Origin: Colias croceus | Lineage: Eukaryota > Arthropoda > Insecta > Lepidoptera > Pieridae | Reading direction: 5' to 3' | Length of the DNA: 64,000 nucleotides | Assembly: GCF_905220415.1 (NCBI RefSeq) | Contig: NC_059551.1 | Coordinates: forward strand, 1,312,001 to 1,376,000 | In this document: in pieces, positions 12,901-21,288 of the stretch | Numbering within the stretch: position 1 is the stretch's first letter | Layout of the letters: every line of letters begins with the position of its first letter | Made by a program: the position numbers and the translations under genes | The notes under the pieces: generated by a model | Told to the model about the DNA's origin: nothing | Databases searched by the model: none | The model's input: only the letters and a program-made list of their open reading frames with translations

Positions 12901-15900
12901 GCTTGAAGTGCGAGCGAGAGCGCGGAACGAGCGACAAAGAAGCACAATCGGACGTTTTCACGTTCAACTATCGTCAGTAAACCGACTTTACAGACAACCA
13001 ATTTTTTTTCGATAATATTTCTATTAAGAATGTACTTAATAAGTACCCGTTAAGATGTTAATTATCAATAAACTGCACTTTATTCTACTATAATTCCATA
13101 TTAAAATAACTGTTTTACATTTGTAAAACGATAATACGAAAACGTTAACAAGAAATAAACTCAAAAATATTTTCAGATTAAATTTACAAACGAAATAATT
13201 CCTCCAATCCGTTAATAAACTTGAAAGCTGTTACTTAATTGATAACATTGCATACCTGGATGTTTGTTGATCTTCGCAGTAGAATAAACTTTATTTCAAG
13301 CAGAAAATTAAATTAACTAACCTATTAACTTTTCTGAAGCATTCACAATCTCTGCAATATTCCTGGAAGAATTTCATTAAATACGTCGCTTTTAAGTTAC
13401 TGGGAAAGCGTTTATCTCGTTTCTCGTTGTTTATATACGCTTAATATGAAAACGATTTAATTTTAAACTCATGTTAACATATTATTTGTATTATATGGTC
13501 TAAGTAATGAATGTGTTAGTTATAGGTTGTTTATTAATATTGTTAAATATAAAATAAGACGTAAATATTTGAGGTTATCAGTCAGAAGCCCGATTCTAAC
13601 GTGATAAAAAATAAAATATATTAATCATAAAAGAGTATATTATTATAGCAATATTTTGATTTATAAGACATGAGTAGTAAAATATACCCAATCATAATAT
13701 GCAATGCGTAGAGCCTCTACGAAAATTGATTCGTAGCTTCAATGTATGTTCAGTAACTTTGAATTAGTATTCAAAGTGCGTAACCTAGTGGTTATACTAT
13801 ATACTAGGTTATATATAACTGTTATTAACATTATCCAAATTGAAATTATTTCATGAAATTATTTTACATAAAAAATACTCGGAAAAAATTTAAAACATTA
13901 TTATATTTCACTCTTCAATATCTCGACATAAACAACGAAATCATCGTTTACATCCTGATAAAATCTTTCCCACAGGAACCAACAAAATACACAATGCGTT
14001 TAACAATAAAGAAGATCACAGAAACAGATGAAGGTGATTACTTCTGTCACGCGGAGAACGCGTTCGGCAAGACGCTGCGGCCTGTGTCCGTGCGATTGCG
14101 TAGTTCTGCACACCATAATGTCACGGAGTGTTGTACTCAGGTATGTAAAGGTTATATTTAGGTCATATGATGGTGAAAACGCGTCTTAAATATGTATCAT
14201 AGTGAAAACGCATCTTAAATCTATGATGGTTAAGTATAGGTAGAAATATTGTTAAAGTTGGAATATTTTATTTTAGATCTTAGACTCGTAAAAATCATCA
14301 GATTAGTGGGAAGATCTTCCGACAAATCTGACTTTTACGAGTGTAGACACAGATTTTTTTTGGTTAAAAATATTATACAGACTGCATGATATATTCTTAC
14401 GTGGCTTTTATAAAATGACCACTGAAATGATATGTAGTAGTGCACTAAAAGCTGAATTTTTATTGCTCGAAGAATAATTCGAAGTTTTTTTTAATCCCTT
14501 AATTTATTGTTTCAAATTTTACTAATTTTCTCTATCTTTTAATTTTAAAAATTAATTACGTATAATTTATTGGGAGAGGAAATGTATCGAATAAATCAAA
14601 ATCACAAAAATGGATCCGCCCAAGCTTACATTATAAATGATAATACTAACGCCTCTGTTTTATTTTGTATTTTCTATATAAATGACCCATAAACAAGTCT
14701 CGATGAAACATTACTGAACCTAAAACTTGTTATCGCTGAGTCAATCTTATTTCAGTTTATAAATTGACATCGGGCGGGTAGTTAGAGAAAAAGTTAAACG
14801 AATTTTGTTGTGAATCTTTTAATGGTATTATAAAGTAATGTTTTAGACTTGGATTTTGTTTATGTTTACTTCCATCTAGGTTTCGGATATTATATCCAAA
14901 TAAATATATTAAACGCAGTGTTTTAAATTGTAATTTAAAAACCTTAATACTCACTAGCTTCCGCCCGCGACTCCGTCCGCGCGGAAAAATTAAGAAAAAT
15001 TAAGAATTATTTTTTTTCTACGTATTTTTCCGGGATAAAAAGTATACTTTTTTATGCCCAGGATAATAAGGTATAATTATACCAAGTTTCATCGAAATCG
15101 AACCGTTAGTTTTTACGTGATGCCTTCACATACAGACAGACGTCAGACAGACAGACAGACAAAAATTTATTTAATCACATATTTGGGTTTGGTATCGATC
15201 CAGTAACACCCCCTCGTATTTATTTTTTCAATATTTTCAATGTACAGAATTGACCCTTCTACAGATTTATTATATGTATAGATTATTATACGAAATAGGC
15301 TTTAAAATTTAAGCTTCAAGATATAATTTACATTTAATCCAATAATAATTTACCAAAGGAGAAATGAGAAATCCAAAATTTGATATCTTAAGGATTAAAC
15401 ACATTGCTCAGAGAATTCGTAACATAAATAAATAAGTATTTATAATTTATCAAATCGACAATCGTGAAACTCTTTAGCTTAATTTCAAGACTATACATTA
15501 ACATCAGCTGTAAGGAATACGAAATTTAGAACCTTAAAGTTAGAATGGAACGATAACAAAAGTTATTTGCAAAAAGAAAATGTTTCACAATGCTGTGAAC
15601 CTTTACAGATTATAAATACAAAGGGCTGTAAACGAGCCGAATCAATGACGCAAGAGAAAAAGAGTTTAGTTAGGTATTCATTTGCAAGCGTGTATTTTAT
15701 TATTCATCTTACTAATATTATAAAAGCGATGGACGAACATTTTTGATACGTTATAAAAACGCATTTTTCATTACGTAATAATATATTAGAGTAGCGAGGA
15801 TCATACCTTCAGGCGTAGAAAGGATCAAAAGCCTCATTGAATTAGGTAAAGGTCATAAATCCAAGTGGAAACCGAATTCGTGGAAATTTTAACACAGAAT

Positions 15901-18900
15901 TTCGGGTTTTCTAGGAATTAGAGATTAATATTTGAGCTGCTAAAGAGTTGCTCTACGGGTATTATTATAAAAGTAAAGAATCGTGATCGATTTGCAGTTT
16001 AAATAGACTTTATTTGTCTTTCGCGTTAACAAAAGTACCAATAATGCTTATTATTAAGCTATTGCATATCTTCTATCGCGGGCTTTGAGCGCGGGGACTG
16101 AATCGAGAAATTCCGTAACGAAAAAACCTCACGCTCCCCACTCCGACGGGCTCGGAGGTGTGGCTTAAAGGCATGCTATGCAATAGCTTTACCGCGGCAG
16201 TCCCTGAGTGCCACACGTCTTTTATTTTGTTTGAATGATAACAAATCTTGTACTATAATGTTTTTTACTATTTCTTTATCCTCTTTTTTGGCAAAATTAT
16301 TAAATTGTAAATTTTCTTTAGATGAATGTATCATCATCGTGCATAGATGCCTGCAGCTTCCACCTTGATATGGACAATATAATGGACCGACCGGAATGCA
16401 TGGATGACTTCGAGAAACTTATGAAGTGTGCTGCTGATGGCTCAGGTAAATGATGACTCGTAGTATTTTCTTGTTATCCAGTAGGTATATAAGTGGTTTT
16501 TTAATAATTACGATAATAGAATAATGCATTACAATCTAGGAATTTTGAATTTCAATTTGTTGAACTATGTCACTATATGACCGAGTAGTTTGCAATAGAT
16601 TTACTTTACTAAACACAATATTGTATTTTATTGTTTTTGGGCATAATTCTCATTCATATTAATTCGATAATACGAATTCTGTCGTCCTAAGGCTGGTTGC
16701 AGAGCTTGACCGACCATTAGTGCGTACGTCAGTCTCGCTTGTCATATGTATGGAAATTCATAAAACCGTTCATAGCTAGACCGACCATACGCACGCGTAT
16801 TGTCATGCGCATTAGTGTCATATCATACACATTGTTGATGCGTATCGTCAGGACCGACGGTTCGCACTGACGGTCGGTCAAGCTCTGCAACCAGCCTAAA
16901 CCTTGAAATAAGCCTCGAAATCTTAGGCGCATGATACACGGTATTTTGATCCGTCAGTTCAGTTTTTATTGATAGTCGTTATTAATATGGTATCAAGATA
17001 TCTAGAAATCCATTGGTTAAAATATTGACATCCATCAGTGCGGTACCACTACTATTATGTATTCTGTGGCGGTACATAGTAAATACTTTACGTGTAACAT
17101 GCGCCTTAATGATATATTTCATGGCACTATCTATAAAACATCAATCGCATAATTAATTTGAAAATATTTTACATTTTACAACTATAGTTAATTCCATTAT
17201 TATTTTGCTCAACTGACTGGATCATATTTTATTCGCACTTTTTAACTGGTCACCAACAAAGTACCAAAGAAACTTCCCTGACACAGACCACCGCGGTTGT
17301 TGCGCATCATGGGGCGTGCCCCGCAACTGCCTCGAGCTGTGTCGCGGCGGGCCGGTGTCCCGCACGTGCGCGCTGCAGCACGCGAGACGGGCGCTCGCCT
17401 GCTTCAGGGACGCGGGGGCGAAGCTCCCGGGGCCGCCACGGAACTTGAAGGCACATGTCGCGCCTACGCCACATGCTGTTTTGTTGAGGTGAGATAATAG
17501 GGACACAGACACAGTATGAGTTTTAAGTCCCCTGATTAACATCCAAAGAATTGATCTTTTGTCTCTTATACACCTTAAATTTATACATATTTTTTTTCTC
17601 TTACTCTCTATTATAACCAATTTTAATTTATAATTAAGTACTTGCTGAATTTATTTTAGAGGCAAACTGTTTCTCCTAAACACAGGTTGCCCAGTAACCT
17701 AGCTAGGGAAACATTGGCTTGTATAAATTGTTTTAGTAGCCTTTTTTATTTATATACTTTTACATGAATATTAATTGTATATTGTAATAAATTGTAATTG
17801 TAGTTGTATGTATGTATGTTTAATAATAAATAAATTTGACTTAAAAAAAATAAAAAAAGACGTGTGGCACTCGGGGACTGCCACGGTAAAGCTATTGCGT
17901 GCTATGCTTTCAAGCCACACCTCCGCCCGTCGGAGTGGGGAGCGTGAGGTTTTTTCGTTACGGAATTTCTGGATTCGGTTCCCGCGCTCAAGGCCCGCGA
18001 TAGCATATATATGCATAGCTTAAAAATTGTAGAGGAAAATCATATTAGTAATAGGTATTGCTCCGAAGAAGTGAAGACTATAAATTGTATCATTTCAACA
18101 CTCAATTTGGTGCCAAAAATTTAATGGGAAACTAGTAGTCTTGTTATGATTATAATTCTATTCCAGTTTCAACCAAGGTTGTCTAAAACGGTTCTTCCCA
18201 GCATTTAATTGTTCGATACATGACCTCAATTTACTAATGAAGCTGAAAGTTTGAGGCCCCATCATAAACCAGTTACCATTGTTATCAATTGTTCAGAACG
18301 AAATTACATCTTACTACTAAATTTGACTTTCTTCTGCAAAGGGAAAGCCTAAAATGCCTAAATCTTTAAACATTTGTGATATTTTTACAGCCTCTAAAAT
18401 CTGGACGATTACTAATACCAAACATTTTTCAGTTGGGATGCTCCAGTAAAGAACCCGCAAACAGTATACCTATACAGGGTGTTCTGGCGGGCATATGGGG
18501 CCAAAGTGCCAGAGAAACTGGACACCAGTGAGACCAGCGTTGTTTTAACTGGCTTACAAGATGATGTGCGGTATGAATGCGTGGTTAAGGCTGCTAATGA
18601 TGTTGGTGAGTATCTAAATTTGAAGAGAGAAGTTAAAAATACAACCTCACATAATCCAACATTTAATTCAGATAGTTTATATAACGCTTTAATTGAAGAT
18701 ATCACTATATAGTATAAAACAAAGTCACTTTTTCTGTCCTTATGTCCCTTTGTATGCTTAAATCTTTAGAACTACGCAACGGATTTTGATGCGTTTTTTT
18801 TAAAGTGATTCAAGAGGAAGGTTTTAGTATATATAATTTATTAGGTTTTAGACAAAGCGGGCGAAGCCGCGGGCGGAAAGCTAGTTGAAGATATAAGACA

Positions 18901-21288
18901 ATAAAAACCATTTGAAAATATTTTGTTTACATGCTTTTTAAACCTTAATTCTCTCTTTGTCAAATATTATTTCTCGATAGTAGACTTAATTGACACCTCT
19001 ATATTTTACTGTTTTTCAAGCTTCTTAACCTGAACCTATTTAGTAGTACAGCGTTGCATAATAACGTTTTACTTATTGTGTCGAAAGCGCGCTATTTGAC
19101 ATCCTCCTCCCTAATGTCAATCTCTTTACTTCTGGACTTTATATACATACTAGTGGTCCGCCCCGGCTTCGCCCGTGGTACATATTTCGCAATAAAAGGT
19201 AGCCTATGTCCTTTCTTGGGTATCAAAATATCTCCATACCAAATTTCATGCAAATTGGTTCAGTAGTTTAGGCGTGATTGAGTAACAGACAGACAGACAG
19301 ACAGAGTTACTTTCGCATTTATAATATTAGTATGGATTATACACGAATTTCGAAATAGGTATACAGCTATGCGCTACCTACTCGTGACTTAAAGTCTATT
19401 ATCAACAGGAACATCATCCCTCAGCCAGTCCATAATGTTCACAACCGCGGGCCAAGAGCCCGGAGCCTCTGCAGCACCAGGCTCTGGCTCCAACACCGCG
19501 TCTGCTGTCGGCGGGGCCGTGGCTTGTATACTTGTGGCTGCTATACTGCTCGCTGCTGGACTGTATTATAGACATCGGAAGGTAACATGGTGGAAAGATT
19601 ACTTCTTTTTTGAGTGGTTTTTTTTTTTAAAGTTGTTTACTAAATACTATTTTTTGAAGTGAAACTTCTTTATCGGGGTTGGAAAAAAATCTAGTGTAAC
19701 ATTTTTTCGTTACGCGTGACATTTTTCTGTTACGAGTCATCTTTTTCTTATCCCTACCACGCGTGATTCGACGTATTTTTGTAAAGTTGCATATTAATTA
19801 TTTTTTTGAAAAATAAGGTCATAAAGAAGTTTCACTTCTTACGTGTGTACACTTATAGTACACGCACACATTTTTATTTATTTATTTATGACACTTTATT
19901 GTACAGTACCATTAATAAAAACATATATAATTTATCGTAGAAAGCATGAACAGTAAGTAATGCCACAATAGGTGGCATTATTGCTTTAAGTAATGGCAAA
20001 GGCAACCATAAAAATAAAGGACATGTACGATGCTGGTAAAACGCGAACTTTGTATTATTTCACTTATTAACTAAAAATGTAACTTAAAATGCTCAAATTA
20101 TTCTGATGTAATTACATTTATTATAGCATTCAAAAGATAAAGGTAAAATTTAATGTAGATATTTTTACTGATATTTTCCTAATTAATTTTCCATATCAAA
20201 GATGAGAACTTTCATGTTATAACATTCCTATTATTCCAGAATCTGCGACTCAAAGCTCAAGGAGGAGTTGCATTTGAAAATCCCAGTTATTTGAGAGAAC
20301 CAAATCCAGATACCGTTGTAAACGTAAGTTATACCAATATTATAAAGCTGAAGAGTTTTGTTTGTTTGTTTGAACGCGCTAATCTCAGGAACTACTGGCC
20401 CGATTTAAAAAAATATTTTGGTGTAAGATAGCCCATTTATCGAGGAAGGCAGGCTATATATTATCATGACGCTAAGACCAACAGGAGTGGAGCCATACGG
20501 GTGAAACCGCGAAGTGCAGCTAGTCATAATATAATTCTCAATATAAACATATTTTCTAGATATGTATCATTCCAAACTATATTTTGTTCAGGGTACAGTA
20601 CCAAACGGTAACACAGCAAATGGAGGTAACGGGGTAGCAAACAGCATCTCAAACAGCACAGCCTGGAGACAGGAGACGCTACAGAACCCCAGTACTGCGA
20701 TACCGGCCGCCAGGGAAGTGGACCCCACGCTGTATGAGGAGCTGAAGCTTGGACAGGATGGGGCTGGGTTTAAAAGGTAACTTGACTTAAATAATAACTA
20801 CCTATTTAATAATTAATACTAATCTTAAACACCACTAAATACACACTTTAAATCGTTTTTCCTTTCAAAACGAATAAGAGAAAGAGACACTGTCTGCTAA
20901 TGCCTTTGTTGTTTGGTAGGTACTCTGGTTGCCAGCCGCCAATAATATGCATTGCATTCTTCATTTAAAATTTTTTATTCTTGCTATTTTCTAATAAAAC
21001 TGATACATATTTGATATTATAAATTTGAAAGTAACTCTGTCTATTTGTCTCTTCTTCACGTCTAAACAACTGAAACGATTTGGTTAAAATTTGGTACAGA
21101 TTTATGTAGTTTGAGTACTTAGAAATAAAAAGAGATAATTTATTATCCCGGAAAACCCACGGAAATAAAAATAGATAGGTTTTATTTTTCTTTAAATACG
21201 AGAGCGGAAAGCTAGTAGTCATTAATGTTTTGGTAATTTTGTGTGCCTAATTAATTAATAATTCTTCTTTTCCCAAAGACTGAAATAG
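241..21288 (+). CDS. Ig/FN3/DB-module transmembrane protein, 3' 20 exons (partial)
   Basis: Probable cell-surface receptor or adhesion protein; its 5' end lies left of the window. Exons: 241-401, 775-988, 1303-1428, 1906-2086, 2555-2689, 3112-3290, 4704-4839, 5825-5960, 8133-8334, 10292-10397, 11718-11858, 12462-12640, 13976-14140, 16322-16445, 17287-17488, 18433-18605, 19409-19581, 20240-20323, 20592-20776, 21279-21288. Every junction is GT-AG and the joined length (3012 nt) keeps one open frame to a TAG at 21286, which strongly supports the model. Domain order is DB, FN3, DB, FN3, FN3, Ig, Ig, DB, FN3, transmembrane, cytoplasmic tail. Cysteine-rich DB modules combined with Ig and FN3 are known from nematode igdb-type 'Ig-like and fibronectin type-III domain-containing' proteins and arthropod relatives; the ligand is unknown to me. 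Exon coordinates are by eye; first-exon start depends on the acceptor at 239-240. Confidence 0.9.
1303..1428 (+). CDS. Exon: second half of FN3-1
   Basis: This 126-nt, phase 0-0 exon encodes the F-G part of a fibronectin type III fold. The conserved tyrosine/alanine strand is visible as NTDYEIFVEAVNEHG. It is flanked by an ACAG acceptor and a GTAAGT donor. The same strand motif recurs in each later FN3 repeat of this gene. Confidence 0.88.
1599..1668. repeat. 70-bp hairpin-forming inverted repeat
   Basis: CACGGAGCGGCAACGTC at 1599 is mirrored by GACGTTGTCGCTCCGTG ending at 1668, with GCCGC/GCGGC pairing further in. It is GC-rich within an AT-rich intron (1429-1905). Likely the remnant of a miniature inverted-repeat element. 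Confidence 0.6.
1906..2689 (+). CDS. Exons 1906-2086 and 2555-2689: DB module 2
   Basis: The first exon starts with an acidic linker (IEEEDE) and then NVTACC...CMPLCSYD...CAQEFHKLLRCG, the N-terminal half of a DB module. The second exon gives the C-terminal half, EACCARRGVPPSCRGVC...CVSYVGNIVQCFEEG. The split is in phase 1. The paired CC and the hydrophobic-P-x-C spacing match modules 1 and 3 of the same protein, so this looks like internal duplication. DB modules are extracellular and disulphide-rich; no enzymatic role is expected. Confidence 0.88.
3112..4839 (+). CDS. Exons 3112-3290 and 4704-4839: FN3-2
   Basis: The first exon opens with GILPGPPRELHAVV and has the core tryptophan in LFLDWAPPQ. 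The second carries NSTYHVFVVAANEHGTS, the conserved F-G strands. The joint is phase 0 and the second exon leaves in phase 1. The intron between them (3291-4703) contains an E2 repeat and an 81-bp-arm foldback element. Several N-x-S/T sequons suggest glycosylation. Confidence 0.88.
3334..3475 (+). repeat. E2-type dispersed repeat
   Basis: It begins AGTGAAACTTCTTTGAG and contains the shared core AAGGTCGCGTCATGG...GTCATGGAGTAAGGCGACG, ending ACACGTGTGCTCGG-like sequence. Related copies lie at 48048-48213 and 52974-53040. It sits in the intron between the two FN3-2 exons. Confidence 0.6.
3556..3948. mobile_element. Foldback MITE with 81-bp terminal inverted repeats
   Basis: Arms 3556-3636 and 3868-3948 are near-perfect inverted copies (GGGTTATTTGTAAAACACC versus the inverse of GGTGTTTTACAAGTAACCC). 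About 230 bp of AT-rich unique DNA lies between. There is no coding capacity. It is intronic in the Ig/FN3/DB gene. I could not define a clear target-site duplication, so the superfamily is open. Confidence 0.8.
5481..5694 (+). mobile_element. E1 dispersed element with GAAGTGAAACTTC termini
   Basis: It starts GAAGTGAAACTTCTTTA and, about 180 bp on, has the exact inverse TAAAGAAGTTTCACTTC, followed by a palindromic tail GTGTGTACACTAGTACACGC. Copies are at 9171-9392 (minus) and 19656-19871 (plus). No ORF is shared between copies. Intronic. Confidence 0.75.
5825..8334 (+). CDS. Exons 5825-5960 and 8133-8334: FN3-3
   Basis: The first exon has SGIPSPPHSLSVSS and the core tryptophan in SLTWQPPQF, leaving in phase 2 at ATAC|GTAAGTA. 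The second has NTQYVVWVKAHAVAGDS and the linker DPAYPAFVE before Ig-1. The intron between them (5961-8132) holds a splice-donor-like repeat array and a foldback element with arms of about 383 bp. A diverged copy of the 3' half of the second exon follows at 8413-8530. Confidence 0.87.
5951..6195 (+). repeat. Degenerate tandem array of GTAAGTA-like units overlapping a splice donor
   Basis: Units of roughly 17-24 bp built around CACTTACACGTAAGTA repeat from the exon end (ATAC|GTAAGTA at 5961) to about 6195. Exact GTAAGTA or GTAAGTG occurs at 5961, 6061, 6078, 6095, 6112 and 6143, and GTGAGTA at 5979 and 6047. The real donor of exon 5825-5960 is the first unit of the array. Confidence 0.75.
6343..7425. 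mobile_element. Large foldback element with arms of about 383 bp and an internal ORF remnant
   Basis: Left arm 6362-6743 and right arm 7015-7398 are long, near-identical inverted repeats; more diverged similarity extends a further 20-25 bp outward. The unique centre (6744-7014) encodes, on the minus strand, a protein remnant described separately. The element fills much of the intron between exons 5825-5960 and 8133-8334. Terminal motif and target duplication are not clear. Confidence 0.8.
6735..7008 (-). pseudogene. Transposon-associated protein remnant with HTEADSR...SPDTDIFVL
   Basis: Minus-strand frame from about 7008 reads ELYVCGGFDDPTKCF, then SNHTEADSRMFCHIA and IIILSPDTDIFVLGLYF. I recognise the pairing of an H-x-EADxR motif with a later SPDTDxxVL motif from uncharacterised, multi-copy animal proteins that are usually repeat-associated. 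There is no start, no downstream continuation and the frame ends inside the left arm, so it is a fragment. Function unknown; the acidic residues could be catalytic, but that is a guess. Confidence 0.5.
8361..8414 (+). repeat. Two-copy 24-bp tandem repeat
   Basis: CTAGGTGTAGTTAGTAATAG (then GTAA) is followed by CTAGATGTAGGTAGTAATAG (then GTAA). It lies between exon 8133-8334 and its downstream partial copy and may mark the duplication junction. Confidence 0.65.
8413..8530 (+). pseudogene. Partial tandem duplicate of exon 8133-8334
   Basis: This segment copies 8218-8334 (YVVWVKAHAVA...SETLLAWTDPAYPAFVE) about 195 bp downstream with few changes (G to E after AVA). It keeps a CTCAG|G acceptor-like site at 8418 and a weaker donor GTAAATG after 8530. 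Used as 8419-8530 it is 112 nt and would be in frame as a replacement for exon 8133-8334 (phase 2 to 0), but would hit a stop if added after it. Either a pseudo-exon or a minor alternative exon encoding a shortened FN3-3. Confidence 0.7.
9171..9392 (-). mobile_element. E1 dispersed element, minus copy
   Basis: Same element as at 5481-5694, inverted: palindromic tail GTGTGCGTGTACTAGTGTAC at the left, then AAGAAGTGAAACTTCTTTA, ending AAAGAAGTTTCACTTC at 9392. Intronic. Confidence 0.72.
10292..11858 (+). CDS. Exons 10292-10397 and 11718-11858: Ig domain 1
   Basis: The first exon reads PPTINPVNLVVEGSSMTILCIAMGTPTP, with the B-strand cysteine of an Ig fold. The second has the F-strand QVSCYADNGYGTP, including the cysteine two residues from a D-x-G-Y-G type turn. 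The W normally found in the C strand is not evident (TISLYIS is in its place). Phases are 0 in, 1 internal, 1 out. Confidence 0.85.
10775..11005. mobile_element. Family L element with nested inverted repeats
   Basis: Near the left end are TGACGTGACAACGTCTTATA and AATTGGTTTGCC; toward the right end are the inverses GTTGTCACGT and GGCAACCAATT. The middle is GC-richer and rich in GCGAGAGAG-type sequence. A second copy is at 12788-13010. Both are introns of the Ig/FN3/DB gene. No ORF; superfamily not assigned. Confidence 0.6.
12462..14140 (+). CDS. Exons 12462-12640 and 13976-14140: Ig domain 2 and start of DB module 3
   Basis: This is a canonical I-set Ig fold: GDSVILECRVEALPKPTVAFWRD supplies the B cysteine and C tryptophan, and the second exon supplies ETDEGDYFCHAENAFG with the F cysteine and the D-x-G-x-Y-x-C signature. 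The exon then runs into HHNVTECCTQ, the first cysteine pair of DB module 3. Donors are GTTAGT and GTATGT. Confidence 0.88.
12788..13010. mobile_element. Family L element, second copy
   Basis: It shares both ends with 10775-11005 (TTTTTTGACGTGACAACGTC on the left and ACCGACTTTACAGACAACCA on the right), but the middle is diverged. It lies about 150 bp downstream of exon 12462-12640. Confidence 0.6.
14954..15282 (-). mobile_element. Helitron-like element, family C
   Basis: On the minus strand it runs from TCTATACATATAATAAATC to CGGGCGGAAGCTAG followed by T, with a GC hairpin just before CTAG. It contains a GTCTGTC microsatellite. A close copy, plus orientation, is at 42028-42349 inside an odorant-receptor intron. 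Ends TC...hairpin...CTRR between A and T are the Helitron signature; it is non-autonomous. Confidence 0.7.
16053..16223 (-). mobile_element. Family H dispersed element
   Basis: About 170 bp, GC-rich, on the minus strand from GACGTGTGGCACTC to CTATGCAATAGCTTAA. Other copies: 17859-18022, 28035-28197, 28480-28649, 63075-63238. Inverted AAGCTATTGCATAGC motifs occur near both ends. No A/B boxes or ORF are clear; class unassigned. Confidence 0.75.
16322..17488 (+). CDS. Exons 16322-16445 and 17287-17488: DB module 3 and start of FN3-4
   Basis: The first exon continues the module with SSSCIDACSFHLDMD...CMDDFEKLMKCAADGS. The second has RGCCASWGVPRNCLELC...CALQHARRALACF, then the proline-rich FN3 linker KLPGPPRNLKAHV. 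The second exon is strikingly GC-rich compared with its AT-rich flanks, as are the coding parts of most exons here. Confidence 0.87.
16691..16896. mobile_element. MITE with TAA target duplication (PIF/Harbinger-like)
   Basis: Terminal inverted repeats GGCTGGTTGCAGAGCTTGAC and its inverse flank 206 bp; the repeat extends over about 30 bp. TAA precedes (16688-16690) and follows (16897-16899) the element. A 3-bp TWA duplication is characteristic of PIF/Harbinger elements, which is the basis for the tentative class. Confidence 0.75.
17040..17075. mobile_element. 22-bp P-like element remnant between 7-bp target duplications
   Basis: GCGGTAC at 17040-17046 and again at 17069-17075 flank 22 bp that begin CAC and end TACTATTATGTATTCTGTG, the right terminus of the family G elements at 27605 and 31574. 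Both target copies plus terminal bases is what imprecise excision of a P-type element leaves. Confidence 0.7.
17859..18022 (+). mobile_element. Family H dispersed element
   Basis: Plus-orientation copy of the element at 16053-16223, beginning GACGTGTGGCACTCGGGGAC and ending at the AGCTTAA motif. It lies in the intron before FN3-4. Confidence 0.75.
18433..18605 (+). CDS. Exon: body of FN3-4
   Basis: The exon joins in phase 2 and supplies the core tryptophan in SWDAPVKNPQTVYLYRVFWRA and the F strand DDVRYECVVKAANDVG. It exits in phase 1 through GTGAGT. The following intron carries two Helitron-like elements of different families. Confidence 0.87.
18702..18884 (+). mobile_element. Helitron-like element, family D
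   Basis: It starts TCACTATATAGTATAAAAC and ends GCGGGCGGAAAGCTAG|T with a CGGGCGAAGCCGCGG hairpin. Copies: 62618-62807 (plus), 35060-35242 and 26310-26455 (minus, the latter degraded). Confidence 0.7.
19150..19336 (-). mobile_element. Helitron-like element, family A
   Basis: On the minus strand it runs from TCCATACTAATATTATAAAT through a CTGTCTGTCTGT run to a GC hairpin and CTAG|T. It is close to the copies at 48736-48907 and 56040-56222, all in the same orientation. Intronic. Confidence 0.72.
19409..19581 (+). CDS. Exon: juxtamembrane stalk and transmembrane helix
   Basis: A Ser/Gly/Ala-rich stalk leads into a clear transmembrane segment, AVGGAVACILVAAILLAAGL, followed by YYRHRK as a positive-inside stop-transfer sequence. 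This sets the ectodomain N-terminal and the short tail cytoplasmic (type I topology), assuming a signal peptide in the missing 5' exons. Confidence 0.88.
19656..19871 (+). mobile_element. E1 dispersed element, third copy
   Basis: Same structure as 5481-5694, with both GAAGTGAAACTTC termini. It sits 75 bp downstream of the transmembrane exon. Confidence 0.72.
20240..21288 (+). CDS. Exons 20240-20323, 20592-20776, 21279-21288: cytoplasmic tail and stop
   Basis: The tail contains FENPSYLRE, an N-P-x-Y motif (NPSY) able in principle to bind PTB-type adaptors, then an Asn/Gly-rich stretch and DPTLYEELKL. The final exon adds only three residues after the split arginine (GFKRLK) before TAG. The first of the two introns is only 268 bp and most of it is a Helitron-like insertion. 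Confidence 0.85.
20329..20523 (+). mobile_element. Helitron-like element, family B, filling an intron
   Basis: TATACCAATATTATAAAGCT at the left and GGTGAAACCGCGAAG...CTAG|T at the right match family B (26733, 27110, 31319). It begins immediately after the GTAAGT donor of exon 20240-20323 and makes up about 195 of the 268 intron bases. Confidence 0.7.
21009..21214 (+). mobile_element. Degraded Helitron-like element, family A-like
   Basis: GATATTATAAATTTGAAAGT, a short CTGTC run, the phrase TCCCGGAAAACCCACGG and the end CGGAAAGCTAG|T follow the family A layout with many substitutions. It lies in the last intron of the Ig/FN3/DB gene. Confidence 0.55.

Noticed and set aside
20965..21222. 85-residue minus-strand ORF downstream of the putative antisense promoter
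   Set aside because: It lies across a degraded Helitron-like element and shows no domain; most likely a chance frame.
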